A DNA stretch of 64,000 nt. It comes from Saprospiraceae bacterium (lineage in GTDB: Bacteria; Bacteroidota; Bacteroidia; Chitinophagales; Saprospiraceae). A model generated the notes under the pieces. The model did no database searches, was not told where the DNA came from, and was given only the letters and a program-made list of their open reading frames with translations. Numbering within the stretch: position 1 is the first letter of the stretch; the number at the start of each line of letters is the position of its first letter. A program made the position numbers and the translations under genes. Positions 9,001 through 19,217 of the stretch are shown here, one piece after another. The stretch is from contig JANQQI010000129.1 in the NCBI GenBank assembly GCA_028285085.1, positions 1-64,000 of the forward strand, read 5' to 3'.

Positions 9001-9700
9001 TAATACGTTTAATCCACCCGACACCGCAAACCTCGATCAATTGGTTTTTCAGATAGAGGATATGACTTTGGAGGCGGGCACGAGATATAAAATCCCTTTG
9101 ACTTGCTCCCAAACAGTCGATATTCGTACCTGGCAGGCCGCCCTACGCTTCGATCCTAGTCTTGTGGAACTACTGAATATGACAGCAGGTGATTCTGAGG
9201 TGTTACCGGCCTACGCTCAGCCAGAGACTGGCTTGTTGACCATCGCTTGGTATGAGCCAGCACAATTAATCGCGGACTCTGCCGTCATCTATCTGGAATT
9301 ACGAGCGCTATCGGATACCAGATCAAGCGAAATATTCGAACTCGATCACGACTTTCTTTGGCCAGAAGCTTATTTGCCACAAGGCTCAACGGATATCCCT
9401 TATCGTGTCACTCTGGAGAGCAAATCAAAAATTGATTATGCGGGTTTATTGGCTACCCCAAATCCCGCCCGAGATGACATCACCATTCGTTATCGTTTCG
9501 AACAGCATCTATCTGAGATAACGCTCAGCCTTTATAATGCCCAGGGGCAGCAACTTTGGGTCGATAAACACAAAGAATATAACGCCGGACAAGAAATACA
9601 GTATCAATTGGACACTAATCAATGGGCCAACGGTACTTATTTTCTTGTTCTAAATTATGAAGATACCACAATTACAGAACGGTTGATTTTTAGTAATTAA
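6074..9700 (+). CDS. T9SS-exported protein with YCF48-like propeller, dockerin-like and cohesin-like segments
   Basis: The 1208-residue product has a signal peptide (hydrophobic ALFWLLLVIGITSSHAQ, residues about 10-26). Residues about 30-330 hold repeats such as TIDGGRSWD, STNGGENWAF and TTNGGTDWIV, typical of the YCF48/sortilin beta-propeller. Next are beta-sandwich segments (AGTIYVDENEDC, about 335) and a DUF11-like region (about 660-800). A carboxypeptidase-regulatory domain is followed by the calcium-type dockerin stretch DVDRSGEVNATDQ (about 895-908). A cohesin-like segment (IRTWQAALRFDPSLVELL) comes next, and the last 80 residues (ATPNPARDDITIRYR) are a type A T9SS sorting domain. A second ATG four codons downstream is also possible. 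The protein should be exported and cell-surface bound or released. Its ligand is unknown. Confidence 0.85.
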   Translation: MINGMRLKRALFWLLLVIGITSSHAQWQPLAYTSIFPDLNALDFRSSSFGLGAAKESAIIRTIDGGRSWDTVYNAPPVYTFNDLLFIDEFRVIAIGSLADNPGCNPVSEQSILIYSEDAGASWTTKFFEYRLWQISFPTPQTGYISASCGQYLKSTNGGENWAFNDLSQTTEDLYTISFVSDDIGYATNDQNELFKTTNGGTDWIVIPPDGPYQSPVDLQFVSEEVGYAVRLSNGIITTTDGGENWTIIPAVSAENLYVTDISSGYAGRVDGGLLQFIDGGATILPAPINTITGINDMSTRAIAFISPGRGFIAGSNVFYVLTNPKHTLAGTIYVDENEDCSYAPASEAGLNDWSILATNQNTGERNFTTSNTDGSYSLNVDTGQYTLTLFPPNENWLPCNTPLDLDLTVAEDTTFLNLGQQKIVECPVLEVDLSATAQKVCETNIIHGVYRNRGTGLAVSPVLEVQLDPAMSYITSSLLFTNVADNLFTADLPDIPPGAEVTFTIETSLSCDAAIGQTHCIMAHIRPDDFCFPPDPSWDGASLQVTAECEADSLIFTVSNSGNALAEVSNYIIIEDNVLLRESILNPGPGEDTTLIFYPEGEMLRMELDQSPFHPGRSQPSAAYEGCGATNSNEISLGFFTQYPEDDANRFVSMDCQENLTQDASLDLVYAYPKGYSDLHFIRPNQDIEYRIPFKNNGTTLVPSVYIQITPSDAQIITSTVAGAGSHPYDFFLSEGDLINFKLENIDLPSGAEGFIKFRIQQKPDNPDGTTISPLITISYGEAQPSVSGVYTHRVKNDFLPALEQLVINGLVSDLNEQAVEGVAVSLNGELENVTDAAGAYTLIATASEAPFILRASRSSALLNGLSAYDLYLLDDYLANPQNVNQPMYWLAADVDRSGEVNATDQVLLEAILLEGANNIEELPWRIIPKNTSLETININNSTVSESLELANPAQMNTINFQAIKTGDLNSNAQANTFNPPDTANLDQLVFQIEDMTLEAGTRYKIPLTCSQTVDIRTWQAALRFDPSLVELLNMTAGDSEVLPAYAQPETGLLTIAWYEPAQLIADSAVIYLELRALSDTRSSEIFELDHDFLWPEAYLPQGSTDIPYRVTLESKSKIDYAGLLATPNPARDDITIRYRFEQHLSEITLSLYNAQGQQLWVDKHKEYNAGQEIQYQLDTNQWANGTYFLVLNYEDTTITERLIFSN

Positions 9701-9974
9701 CCTTAGCCAGGATACATTCGAGCAAGCCTTATTTTTTTTAAAATAATCTGCTCCTATAAGTGTAGTGGCTACCACATATGCTTTTCTAAAGGACACGAGC
9801 TGTATTTCGGTACATCGTATCCTAGCATTTTCACAAGCCCTGAACAACAACATATTTGGCCAATTGGAGAGCTCCAATTGCAGAGATTGCTATGGCCGAT
9901 ATCAAACATCTACTGGACTCAGTGGCTCAGCCCTGAGGTGAGGACGTATTGCTAATTATTTTAAATATGTGTTT

Positions 9975-12530
9975 ATGAAAACTTTAAAAATGGAAGTTAT
10001 GAAAACTTTTTTCTTAAGACTTTTTGTCTTAATCATTATGGGATTGGGTTGGTCTTCTCAAGCTCAGGCCCAAGCAGAATGTGAAGGTGTAGGGTTTACC
10101 GTCAACGGATGTACCGTCACCTTTGTATCTTTAGTTCCAGGTCAGTTCTATTGGAACGATGCACAAATTTCTCTTGGGACAGGGACTTCTGTCACTTACA
10201 CTTTTCCGATTGGTACTAATACCTGGAGTGTAGACTTTGTGGGAAGCGGTGTATTTTGTGATCTAACCGTTAACACCAATTGTGGTCAATCTTGTTTTGA
10301 GTTATTTACCATTGAGCCTGTTCCCGGAGCCTGTGGCCAGTATCAATTCACGGCAAATACAACCAATCCCGATCTCGTCGAGTCCTACTTGTGGTCATTT
10401 GGAGACGGTAATGCTTCTACGGCGGCCAATCCTTTCCATGAGTATGTCATTTCAGGAATTCGGGATATTCAATTGACCGTCACCCTAAATAACGGCACCG
10501 TATTAACCTGTACAGAACGTATTTTTGTTAACTGTCAAAACTGTGGTATCAACCCCATTGACAGTGAGTGGTTCTATGTCATAAACTGTACTACCGGTAT
10601 TTTTGACTTATCCCCACCCGATCCGGCTTTTAGAACCGTGGCCAGCATTCTTTGGGACTTTGGCCATAATAACGCCACCTCAACGGTCGAAGATCCAGTA
10701 CATGTTTTTCCGGGTACTGGCAATTATGAAGTCACCGTGATGGTACAATATACCGATGGGACTGAGTACATGTGCTCACGCATCATTAGTGTAGAGTCTT
10801 GTGAAGAATGCGGTTTTACCGTCGAACCGGCCCCCGATTGTCCAACCTTTAGCTTCACTCCCGATATTCCCGAAGCTAATGTAATTCAAATCTTCTGGTT
10901 AATCGGAAATGATCAAACAAACCCTGAAGCCAACTATTTTGGCGTATACAGCCCCACACATACGTTTAACAATAGTGGCGATAATCTGGTATCAGTAACC
11001 ATTACCTACGAAACGCAAGGTGGGGAAATCATTACCGAAACTTGCGAGCAGATCGTCAACGTAGATTGCGAAACCTGCGAAATCGCACAGTTCGAATATG
11101 ATGTTGTTGGATGCCAATTGACAGTCAACGCCAGTACCCCAACCGGTATTCTTAATTATGAATGGGACTTTGGTTGTAACAACTTGACCGGTGGAGGCTT
11201 CAGTTCTACCCAAAGCTATGCGAGCTGTGGTAGTGGGACTTATCTCGTTACGTTGACGGTAACGCTGCAAGGTGGTGCCACAATATCTTGCCAAAAATGG
11301 ATTACGGTGGACTGCCCCGAAGTACCGGGCTGTAATGAAACCTATACCTTAAAACCTTGCTGGGAGCTAGAAAATCCATTCGCTTGTGGTGACGTTTGCT
11401 CCGAGGATCCAAATGCCAGTGGTTTCCTTTGTCTAGTCCGAGTTAACCCTGACGGTACTTGTGATCAAATTGATCAACTCCCGAATGCGAATGACTATCT
11501 GGTTCAATGGACACAATTTCCGACACATCCACAAAATGGTTCAAATCCCGGTGCTTGTCCTAGTTTTTATCGTACCCAAATGGAAGCCGGTTTTTTACTA
11601 GAAGGTACCGTCACGATTGATGGTTGTACATATCCAATTAATTTCAGCTTCCAGCGGGATTGTGAAAATTGTGATGAAACCTTCCAGGTGGAGTTAGTAG
11701 ACGATCCTTGCCCTTCTACGGGAACAGCAATAATTTGTATCGCACAGAATGGACAACCACTTGACCCAAATGATTACGCTGTTCGTTTCTTCACCTCATT
11801 GGGAGATCAATTTCCTGCCACCTCGTGCCTTGCGATCCCAACTAGTGAATCTGTGTTCGGGGCTCAGGTTATGAATCTCAATACACTTTGCGTCACGTTT
11901 GTTAATGCTACTTACAGTTGTGAAGTCGACGAGTGTACCGATGAGTTCGAAGCCAATGCAGTATACCCGAATCCCGATTGCTTCCAGAATGGTGGTTCAC
12001 TCTTCTGCGACATCTGCTTTAGTGGAGGAATAGTCTGTATCAACGAAGTAGGAGGTGGTACAGTCAATGGTACAGTGACCTTTGTGGATAATAATGGTAT
12101 GACTTACAGCGGTGGGGCAAATGGCTGCTTGAGCGTCTCTTCTACGCTTATTAAACTGTTGAGTCACGCTATAGTCGTTGATAATATTGGTTGTGAATAC
12201 ATCATTCCTATCGATCTCTGCCCATTCGACGGCCTTGACCCAGGCCACCAGACCAACTCGCCTTCAACAACAGAAGCGGCGGATGAGCGAATCAGCATTT
12301 TCCCAAATCCAACCAGTGATCAACTACAAATCGTTAATCCTGAAGCCTTGTCTCTCTTAGGGCGCTTAATCAACATTGATGGCAAAGTGATGCAAACTTT
12401 CCAAGCGCGAAGCTTTGAAACCACTACCCTCAATGTCTCAGCTCTCCCATCTGGTATTTACTTTTTGCAAATGCAGGATAGCAACAATGGTGAATTGAAA
12501 TTTAACGAACGCGTTGTCATCACCCAGTAA
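9975..12530 (+). CDS. T9SS-exported PKD-repeat protein with CxxC-ended repeats
   Basis: About 851 residues, with a signal peptide ending SSQAQAQA. Four PKD-type repeats are visible from their W-x-F-G cores (YLWSFGDGNA, ILWDFGHNNA, IFWLIGNDQT, YEWDFGCNNL). Most repeats close with a Cys-x-x-Cys pair (NCQNCG, SCEECG, DCETCE, DCENCD), which suggests disulfide-locked modules outside the cell. The last 80 residues (ISIFPNPTSDQLQI) are a type A T9SS sorting domain. Several starts are possible: GTG 9969, ATG 9975 and ATG 9999. I chose 9975, although 9999 gives the shortest conventional signal peptide; the sequence ATGAAAACTTT occurs at both ATGs. A strong terminator follows at 12568. The protein is probably an adhesin or matrix protein; that role is inference. 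Confidence 0.85.
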   Translation: MKTLKMEVMKTFFLRLFVLIIMGLGWSSQAQAQAECEGVGFTVNGCTVTFVSLVPGQFYWNDAQISLGTGTSVTYTFPIGTNTWSVDFVGSGVFCDLTVNTNCGQSCFELFTIEPVPGACGQYQFTANTTNPDLVESYLWSFGDGNASTAANPFHEYVISGIRDIQLTVTLNNGTVLTCTERIFVNCQNCGINPIDSEWFYVINCTTGIFDLSPPDPAFRTVASILWDFGHNNATSTVEDPVHVFPGTGNYEVTVMVQYTDGTEYMCSRIISVESCEECGFTVEPAPDCPTFSFTPDIPEANVIQIFWLIGNDQTNPEANYFGVYSPTHTFNNSGDNLVSVTITYETQGGEIITETCEQIVNVDCETCEIAQFEYDVVGCQLTVNASTPTGILNYEWDFGCNNLTGGGFSSTQSYASCGSGTYLVTLTVTLQGGATISCQKWITVDCPEVPGCNETYTLKPCWELENPFACGDVCSEDPNASGFLCLVRVNPDGTCDQIDQLPNANDYLVQWTQFPTHPQNGSNPGACPSFYRTQMEAGFLLEGTVTIDGCTYPINFSFQRDCENCDETFQVELVDDPCPSTGTAIICIAQNGQPLDPNDYAVRFFTSLGDQFPATSCLAIPTSESVFGAQVMNLNTLCVTFVNATYSCEVDECTDEFEANAVYPNPDCFQNGGSLFCDICFSGGIVCINEVGGGTVNGTVTFVDNNGMTYSGGANGCLSVSSTLIKLLSHAIVVDNIGCEYIIPIDLCPFDGLDPGHQTNSPSTTEAADERISIFPNPTSDQLQIVNPEALSLLGRLINIDGKVMQTFQARSFETTTLNVSALPSGIYFLQMQDSNNGELKFNERVVITQ

Positions 12531-12567
12531 CGGACTTATTTGTCAATTTATATACTGTTGAACTTTG

Positions 12568-12600
12568 GGACCCTGGCTACGGCTGGGGTTCTTTTTTTTT
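12568..12600 (+). terminator. Intrinsic terminator with a TACG tetraloop
   Basis: A 10 bp stem (GGACCCTGGC with GGCTGGGGTTC, three wobble pairs) closes a TACG loop between C and G, matching the very stable UNCG tetraloop class. It is followed by nine T. It ends the PKD-protein transcript. Confidence 0.85.
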
Positions 12601-12721
12601 ACCTTTTAAAAACCATAGACTTTTAGTCCCTCTTACCATTACCACAAAGTCTTCTTTTCATTCCAAAGAATACTACTTTCCCTAAAAATTGTAAATTTAC
12701 GCCGACGAATGTCGATGACTT

Positions 12722-13327
12722 ATGGCTTTTGAAAATAAACTGCTGGACCGCTTTTTTCGGGCCTTTAGCCTGGAACTTCCGCCACATGACACCATGGATG
12801 CGTATCTCGATACGATCATCCCACTTGTTAGACCGTGGAGCGAAGATTTGCGAGAAACGGAATATTACTTGGGCACGCGATGGCTGGAGGTACGTGATCA
12901 AGATGATTTTCAAGAAGCTGTGCTCCACATTTTTCAACTCAAGGATACCAGCCCGGAAGCCGATCAAAGTAACGGTGAGTACCTCCACTCCATCGATGGG
13001 AATATCCATGTAGGCGTCTGGCGAAAATTAGATAGGTCCAATACGTTGATTTTGGAACAAGCTAGTGGTGGGGCCGGCAAAAGTGAGTTGTATGATCTGG
13101 CTTTTCTCAACCCTAATTTTTTTATTCTCCGCAAGCACGGCGATCAAAAACGTAAAGGGTTTAATAAATACTTCGTGATGGGACGTGAAAGTTATATCCG
13201 TGGATTGGAATGGCGGGACGTGATGGAGCTATTATTCAATCGCTATCGTAACAATACACAATGGATCCTTTTCGTCACAGTGGTCGTGATTTTAATCGCC
13301 ATTTTTATTGTCTTCTCAATTTTCTAA
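12722..13327 (+). CDS. Tail-anchored protein of unknown function
   Basis: The product has 201 residues: a soluble, mixed-charge domain of about 175 residues, then a single C-terminal membrane segment (WILFVTVVVILIAIFIVFSIF) that reaches the last residue. There is no signal peptide. This layout suggests a tail-anchored inner-membrane protein with its bulk in the cytoplasm. No motif I recognise is present; RGLEWRDVMELLFNRYR precedes the anchor. The gene converges with the kinase gene at 13324 and their stop codons overlap by four bases. It follows the terminator at 12568, so it should have its own promoter; TAAATTTA at 12692-12699 is one mismatch from the -7 consensus. Confidence 0.7.
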   Translation: MAFENKLLDRFFRAFSLELPPHDTMDAYLDTIIPLVRPWSEDLRETEYYLGTRWLEVRDQDDFQEAVLHIFQLKDTSPEADQSNGEYLHSIDGNIHVGVWRKLDRSNTLILEQASGGAGKSELYDLAFLNPNFFILRKHGDQKRKGFNKYFVMGRESYIRGLEWRDVMELLFNRYRNNTQWILFVTVVVILIAIFIVFSIF

Positions 13328-14973
13328 TTCGCCTCGGCCAATGGTAATGTGAAGTAAAAAATAGCGCCTTGATCAGGCTCCCCTTCGGCCCAAATACGCC
13401 CGCCCTGTTTTTCGATAATGCGCTTACAAATCGCTAATCCGATACCTGTACCGTTATAATTACTATTGCGGCCGTGCAAGCGCTGAAAAATACCGAAGAT
13501 CCGCTCGCTATCTTTATTGGAAAACCCTTGCCCATTATCTTTGATCGTAAACAAGCAATCAAAATCACGGCGCTCCCCACGCACCTCAATTCGAGGATTA
13601 CGTTCGGTATGCGAGTACTTCAATCCATTACCAATAAGGTTCTGTAGTACCTGCCCGAGTAACATGCGATTCGTTGCTACCTCTGGCATATCATAACAAT
13701 AGACTTCAGCTTGGCGATCCGCAATGGAGAGCGTTAGGTTTTTGAGTACTTCAAAAAGGACATCCCGCGTATCAACCGATTCTAGTTTTACGGGTTGCGC
13801 ACTCCATTTACTGTACGAAAGCATATCGCGAATGAGATTGCTCATCCGTTCTGCACCGTCGATGACGTAGTCCATATCAATCATCGCGTTTTTGTTCTCC
13901 ATCGGTTCAATGTAGCGACGCTTAATGAGATTGGTATAGCTACGGATCATCCGCAATGGTTCCTGCAAATCGTGCGAAACAACATAGCTGAATTCCTCCA
14001 GCGCACGATTATGATTTTCGAGTTTACTCGCGTATTCTTTAAGCGTAAAATTAGCCTTCTTTTGAAAAGTAATATCCTCTACCATGACTACGATATATCC
14101 TTCCGTCGATTGGTTCTCTTCGATCATGGCCATCGTTTGACGAACCCAGATCATTTCTCCATTCTTTCTTACGAATCGCTGTTCGAGGGCGTAGCTCTTT
14201 GAATTACTTCTCAGCAATTTCTTTAGCAGGTCTTCCACATCGAGATAGTCCTGTTCGTGAACATAATCCTTCCCCGTTAGCTGCAAAAATTGAGCATTTG
14301 AATAGCCCAACATTTGCTCCATCACCTTATTGATTTGGAAGGGTTGAAAATTATAATCCAAAAGGATAATACCAACCGGCGATTTTTCAAATATATTTCG
14401 AAACCGCTCCTCGCTGCGCAAAAGTTTTTCACGACTCTCCGATAAAGAGTCCATTGTGGCTATTTTACCATTAAACATTGTGAAGCCTAAGGCCAGAATA
14501 AAAACCAAAACGGTAAAAAAGTACTCTTCGTTAATAACCGGATCGGGACAGGTATAATAGAAAAATAGATAAGTAAATAATAGAAAGGTGAGATAGAGAT
14601 TAAGATATAGTTTCCTGCGAAAAAAAGTCCCTAGCGCAAATCCGATAATGATCGTCGCTGAAGTATCTAACGGTTGAAACTGATTGTAAGCAACCAATGA
14701 AATACCATAAAAATTATACAGGAAGAAGATGACATAGAGAATCAGTAAGCAATATTGCCGAACCTGCTGGAAATAGTAGGACCCAACAGCACACCCCAAT
14801 AAAGCAGTCGCAATAAGAATTCGAGGCCAGGGATAATCAACCGTCCCGGTTTCAATCAGCGCATTCATCAAAGTGATGCCAACCAACAAAACGGTACCAA
14901 TGAAGGCCGTTCGTCGGAAAAATCTTAAATCCGCTTTACTGGTTTCTAATGCAATCATGCACTTCCGCTCCAA
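13324..14973 (-). CDS. Membrane PAS-domain sensor histidine kinase
   Basis: The 549-residue protein starts with about five to six membrane segments (residues about 18-165), including LIATALLGCAVGSYYF and FFTVLVFILALGFTMF. A PAS domain follows (RFRNIFEKSPVGIILLDYNFQPFQIN, about 190-310). The HisKA helix has the phospho-acceptor in YVVSHDLQEPLRMIRSY. The ATPase domain keeps the N box (NLIGNGLKYS), G1 (DNGQGF) and G2 (GTGIGLAICKRI), so it should be active. This HisKA type (SHDLQEPLR) is shared with phytochrome-like kinases that act with single-domain response regulators. No partner regulator is adjacent; the nearest are at 41115 and 57732. The signal is unknown. Confidence 0.9.
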   Translation of the reverse strand: MERKCMIALETSKADLRFFRRTAFIGTVLLVGITLMNALIETGTVDYPWPRILIATALLGCAVGSYYFQQVRQYCLLILYVIFFLYNFYGISLVAYNQFQPLDTSATIIIGFALGTFFRRKLYLNLYLTFLLFTYLFFYYTCPDPVINEEYFFTVLVFILALGFTMFNGKIATMDSLSESREKLLRSEERFRNIFEKSPVGIILLDYNFQPFQINKVMEQMLGYSNAQFLQLTGKDYVHEQDYLDVEDLLKKLLRSNSKSYALEQRFVRKNGEMIWVRQTMAMIEENQSTEGYIVVMVEDITFQKKANFTLKEYASKLENHNRALEEFSYVVSHDLQEPLRMIRSYTNLIKRRYIEPMENKNAMIDMDYVIDGAERMSNLIRDMLSYSKWSAQPVKLESVDTRDVLFEVLKNLTLSIADRQAEVYCYDMPEVATNRMLLGQVLQNLIGNGLKYSHTERNPRIEVRGERRDFDCLFTIKDNGQGFSNKDSERIFGIFQRLHGRNSNYNGTGIGLAICKRIIEKQGGRIWAEGEPDQGAIFYFTLPLAEAN

Positions 14974-15109
14974 GATGAAAAATTAATGGTGAAACTGCGT
15001 TGATCCACAGTTTCAGAAAAGCGCAATCGACAGCGATTATGCCACTAACTTATTTGCTGCCGGGTGCTCTCAATCTCTCTTCTTTCATCTTTACACATTT
15101 TATGCCACA

Positions 15110-15145
15110 AAAAAGTCGTGAATACGACTGTATTCACGACTTTTT
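15110..15145 (-). terminator. Intrinsic terminator of the carA-eno-sucD operon
   Basis: A perfect 16 bp inverted repeat (arms 15110-15125 and 15130-15145) encloses a 4-base loop. On the minus strand it is followed by a T run. It lies 39 bases after the sucD stop. Confidence 0.9.
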
Positions 15146-15184
15146 GTAAGGTCCCTGTTAAGAGGGTATTGCTTAAAAAGAGGC

Positions 15185-16069
15185 TTAAGATACCTCTTCT
15201 GTTTGTAGTGCTTTACGCATCGTTTCACCGATTGTAGCCGGAGAACTCACAACGTGAATGCCACAATCAGCCATGATTTTCATCTTAGCTTCTGCAGTAT
15301 CATCTTTACCACCGATAATGGCCCCAGCGTGCCCCATGGTACGGCCTTTTGGTGCCGTCTGACCAGCGATGAATCCGACAACCGGCTTAGTACCGTTGGC
15401 TTTAATCCAATGTGCTGCATCAGCTTCCATGCTACCACCAATTTCTCCGATCATGATAATACCATCCGTATCAGGATCTTCCATCAATAATTGTACGGCC
15501 TCTTTGGTCGTTGTTCCTACGATAGGATCACCTCCGATTCCAATACAAGTTGATTGTCCCATCCCGGCTTTGGTCACCTGATCAACGGCTTCGTAAGTCA
15601 AGGTCCCAGAGCGAGAAACGATACCAATCCGACCAGGATTGTGAATAAAGCCAGGCATGATACCTACTTTCGCCTCACCCGGTGTAATCACCCCTGGGCA
15701 GTTCGGCCCGATAAGACGACAGTCCTTATTCCCCAGGTAAGCCTTTACCTTTACCATATCTTGTACCGGAATACCTTCTGTAATACAAATAATGACTTTG
15801 ATACCGGCTTCGGCTGCTTCCATAATGGCATCAGCTGCAAAAGCTGGTGGTACGAAAATCACTGAGGTATCAGCGCTTACCTTCTCAACAGCTTCAGCTA
15901 CGGTGTTAAACACTGGACGTTCCAGATGCTGCTGTCCACCTTTACCCGGTGTTACACCTCCTACGACGTTAGTACCATATTCAATCATTTGACTGGCGTG
16001 GAATGTACCTTCCTTACCGGTAAATCCTTGTACAATAATGTTCGACGCTTTATTTACTAAAACTGACAT
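15185..16069 (-). CDS. sucD: Succinyl-CoA synthetase alpha subunit
   Basis: At 294 residues this matches the usual length of SucD, which with SucC interconverts succinyl-CoA and succinate with nucleotide formation in the TCA cycle. The N-terminal CoA-binding fold begins with [16 protein letters not shown]. The ligase half has [20 protein letters not shown], and the catalytic histidine lies in [11 protein letters not shown]. The sucC gene is not adjacent. sucD is the last gene of a minus-strand series carA, eno, an FtsB-family gene, sucD. The gap to the gene before it is 33 bases, and a strong terminator follows at 15110. Confidence 0.96.
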   Translation of the reverse strand: MSVLVNKASNIIVQGFTGKEGTFHASQMIEYGTNVVGGVTPGKGGQQHLERPVFNTVAEAVEKVSADTSVIFVPPAFAADAIMEAAEAGIKVIICITEGIPVQDMVKVKAYLGNKDCRLIGPNCPGVITPGEAKVGIMPGFIHNPGRIGIVSRSGTLTYEAVDQVTKAGMGQSTCIGIGGDPIVGTTTKEAVQLLMEDPDTDGIIMIGEIGGSMEADAAHWIKANGTKPVVGFIAGQTAPKGRTMGHAGAIIGGKDDTAEAKMKIMADCGIHVVSSPATIGETMRKALQTEEVS

Positions 16070-16102
16070 AAATTTGGTTAGTTTTTAACTTTCTTTGAGT
16101 TA

Positions 16103-16417
16103 TTATTCATTTCCAACCATGATAAATACATCTTCATCACTTTTCTGTAGATAGTATTTCTCACGGGCAAATTTTTCCTTATCGCTTTCGATATCGCGTT
16201 TGTCTTGACTGGTCTGCCGAAGATTATCGATATAATACCGTTTTTCATCTTCTAGGCGATTAATCATTTGCTGTAGCTCCCACTGAGGGAGTACGCCATG
16301 TTTGTCTCCAAAAATCATCCAGCCAAAAAATAATGCGAGAATCAGAAAATATCGATTACGCAATGGAGCCGGAATCTTTTTGATAATTGGCTTGAAAGGA
16401 TTATTTCGTACGGCCAT
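16103..16417 (-). CDS. FtsB/DivIC-family septum formation initiator
   Basis: This is a 104-residue single-pass membrane protein. A basic N-terminus (MAVRNNPFKPIIKKIPAPLRNR) is followed by a membrane helix (YFLILALFFGWMIFG, about 23-37). A periplasmic coiled coil comes next (INRLEDEKRYYIDNLRQTSQDKRDIESDKEKFAREKY). Topology and length fit the FtsB/DivIC family, which links FtsL and FtsQ/DivIB in the divisome. The end, EKYYLQKSDEDVFIMVGNE, has the usual FARE-x-Y/K pattern. It lies between eno and sucD in one operon; eno next to this family is a conserved pairing in many bacteria. Confidence 0.85.
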   Translation of the reverse strand: MAVRNNPFKPIIKKIPAPLRNRYFLILALFFGWMIFGDKHGVLPQWELQQMINRLEDEKRYYIDNLRQTSQDKRDIESDKEKFAREKYYLQKSDEDVFIMVGNE

Positions 16418-16495
16418 GATAGTGTTTCATTTTTTGGCTTTCCCAAATATAAGGGAATATTAACAAACGATCATAAATCCTGCCAGTCCGATATG

Positions 16496-17785
<1,290 letters not shown>

Positions 17786-18937
17786 TTAAACTGGGTTTGT
17801 CGTTGATAATAAGGTGTCTGTGGCAATGCCTTTATCTTCCGCAATCATGGTAATAAACTGATTGAACAGATAGCGTGCATCGTGTGGTCCCGGAGAAGCT
17901 TCGGGGTGATATTGCACAGAAAAGGCTTTATAATTTTTCAAACGAATACCTTCAATGGTGTTATCGTTTAGATTAATGTGGGTAACCTCTAACTTGTCGG
18001 TATTAGCATTAATCGCATCCGGGCTCACACCAAAGCCATGATTTTGGCTAGTGATCTCTGATTTCCCGGTGAGTAGGTTCTGTACCGGATGATTAATCCC
18101 GCGGTGGCCATGGTGCATTTTGTACGTCGGAATATCCACCGCTCTTGCCAATATCTGATGACCTAGGCAAATACCGAACAAAGGTTTATCCTCCGCTAGG
18201 ATTGCTTTCGCCGTATCGACAGCATAATCCATCGCAGCGGGATCACCGGGGCCATTTGACAAAAAGTAACCATCTGGATTCCAAGCCTTGACCTGTTCGA
18301 AAGGCGTCTTAGCTGGAAAGATTTTCAGGTAGCAGCCACGTTCACTCAAGCAACGCAAAATATTTTGCTTAACCCCAAAATCGAGGACCGCCACTTTAAA
18401 AGGTTTATGAGGATCTCCCATATGGTAAGGCTCATCAGTACTTACTTTCGAAGCCAGTTCCAAGCCTTCCATTGGAGGTACCTTGGCTAGCTTGGCCTTC
18501 AAAGTCTCCAAATCGTTAGTCTCCGAAGAGATAATCGCATTCATCGCACCTTTACTCCGAATATGACGAACGATGGCACGTGTATCAACATTTGAGATAC
18601 CCACCAAATCTTCTTGTTCGAAATATTCCTGGATCGATTGGTCCGCTTGTGGACGAGAATATTTATGTGTAAAGTTTTTGCAAATCAGACCAGCGATTTT
18701 GATGCTGTCCGATTCAGTCTCCGCATTTTTAGTTCCATAGTTTCCAATGTGAGCATTGGTTGCTACCAAAAGTTGTCCAAAGTACGAAGGATCAGTAAAA
18801 ATTTCCTGATAACCGGTCATTCCGGTATTAAAGCAGATTTCTCCTGTGGTCGTCCCAATTTTACCGGCAGATTTGCCATAATAGACGGTACCATCTTCGA
18901 GCAATAAAACTGCGGGGCGAGGTTGAAAATTACCCAT
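17786..18937 (-). CDS. carA: Carbamoyl-phosphate synthase small subunit
   Basis: The 383-residue protein is the glutamine amidotransferase subunit that supplies ammonia to CarB for arginine and pyrimidine synthesis. The N-terminal domain has LLEDGTVYYGKS and FNTGMTGYQEIFTDPSYFGQ. The class I GATase domain has the nucleophile cysteine in LFGICLGHQILA and the His-Glu pair in QYHPEASPGPHDA. carB is not in the window. carA is the first gene of the operon with eno; a TANNTTTG box (18973-18980) lies 35 bases before its start. Confidence 0.97.
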   Translation of the reverse strand: MGNFQPRPAVLLLEDGTVYYGKSAGKIGTTTGEICFNTGMTGYQEIFTDPSYFGQLLVATNAHIGNYGTKNAETESDSIKIAGLICKNFTHKYSRPQADQSIQEYFEQEDLVGISNVDTRAIVRHIRSKGAMNAIISSETNDLETLKAKLAKVPPMEGLELASKVSTDEPYHMGDPHKPFKVAVLDFGVKQNILRCLSERGCYLKIFPAKTPFEQVKAWNPDGYFLSNGPGDPAAMDYAVDTAKAILAEDKPLFGICLGHQILARAVDIPTYKMHHGHRGINHPVQNLLTGKSEITSQNHGFGVSPDAINANTDKLEVTHINLNDNTIEGIRLKNYKAFSVQYHPEASPGPHDARYLFNQFITMIAEDKGIATDTLLSTTNPV

Positions 18938-18972
18938 TGAAATAGTTGTTTAGAAGGTTTTCGATGGCGCTG

Positions 18973-18980
18973 CAAATATA
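18973..18980 (-). promoter_or_regulatory. Candidate -7 box for carA
   Basis: The minus strand reads TATATTTG, an exact match to TANNTTTG, 35 bases upstream of the carA start. No TTTG is seen at the expected distance. Confidence 0.45.
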
Positions 18981-19161
18981 GCATTAAAACACAAAATAAC
19001 GAGCTTTGGTAGGTTACCTGTCTTTTAAATCCTTCTGGATTATCCAGTTAGTTGAAACTGATATCCTATCAAGGCTTTTAATTTTGTGTAAGCACCCAGA
19101 ATCGAAATCCAAAAATGCTAGAGATTGTTTTAGGTTCTTTCTTATTTATGATTATGAATAC

Positions 19162-19199
19162 AAAAAAGGCGATGTTGAAATTACAACATCGCCTTTTTT
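19162..19199 (-). terminator. Terminator of the ribosomal-protein operon
   Basis: A perfect 16 bp stem (arms 19162-19177 and 19184-19199, six of the pairs A-T) closes a 6-base loop. On the minus strand the 3' arm ends in six T. It lies 18 bases after the rplQ stop and closes the 33-gene series. Confidence 0.92.
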
Positions 19200-19217
19200 A
19201 ATTGCCATATACCATCA

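Noticed and set aside
9650-9877. 75-codon minus-strand frame after the 1208-residue protein
   Set aside because: It begins in the intergenic gap and runs into the 3' end of that gene on the other strand; no start context and no family features.
9975-10010. Direct repeat ATGAAAACTTT at two alternative starts of the PKD protein
   Set aside because: The repeat is short and both copies encode Met-Lys-Thr; it is noted only because it complicates start choice.
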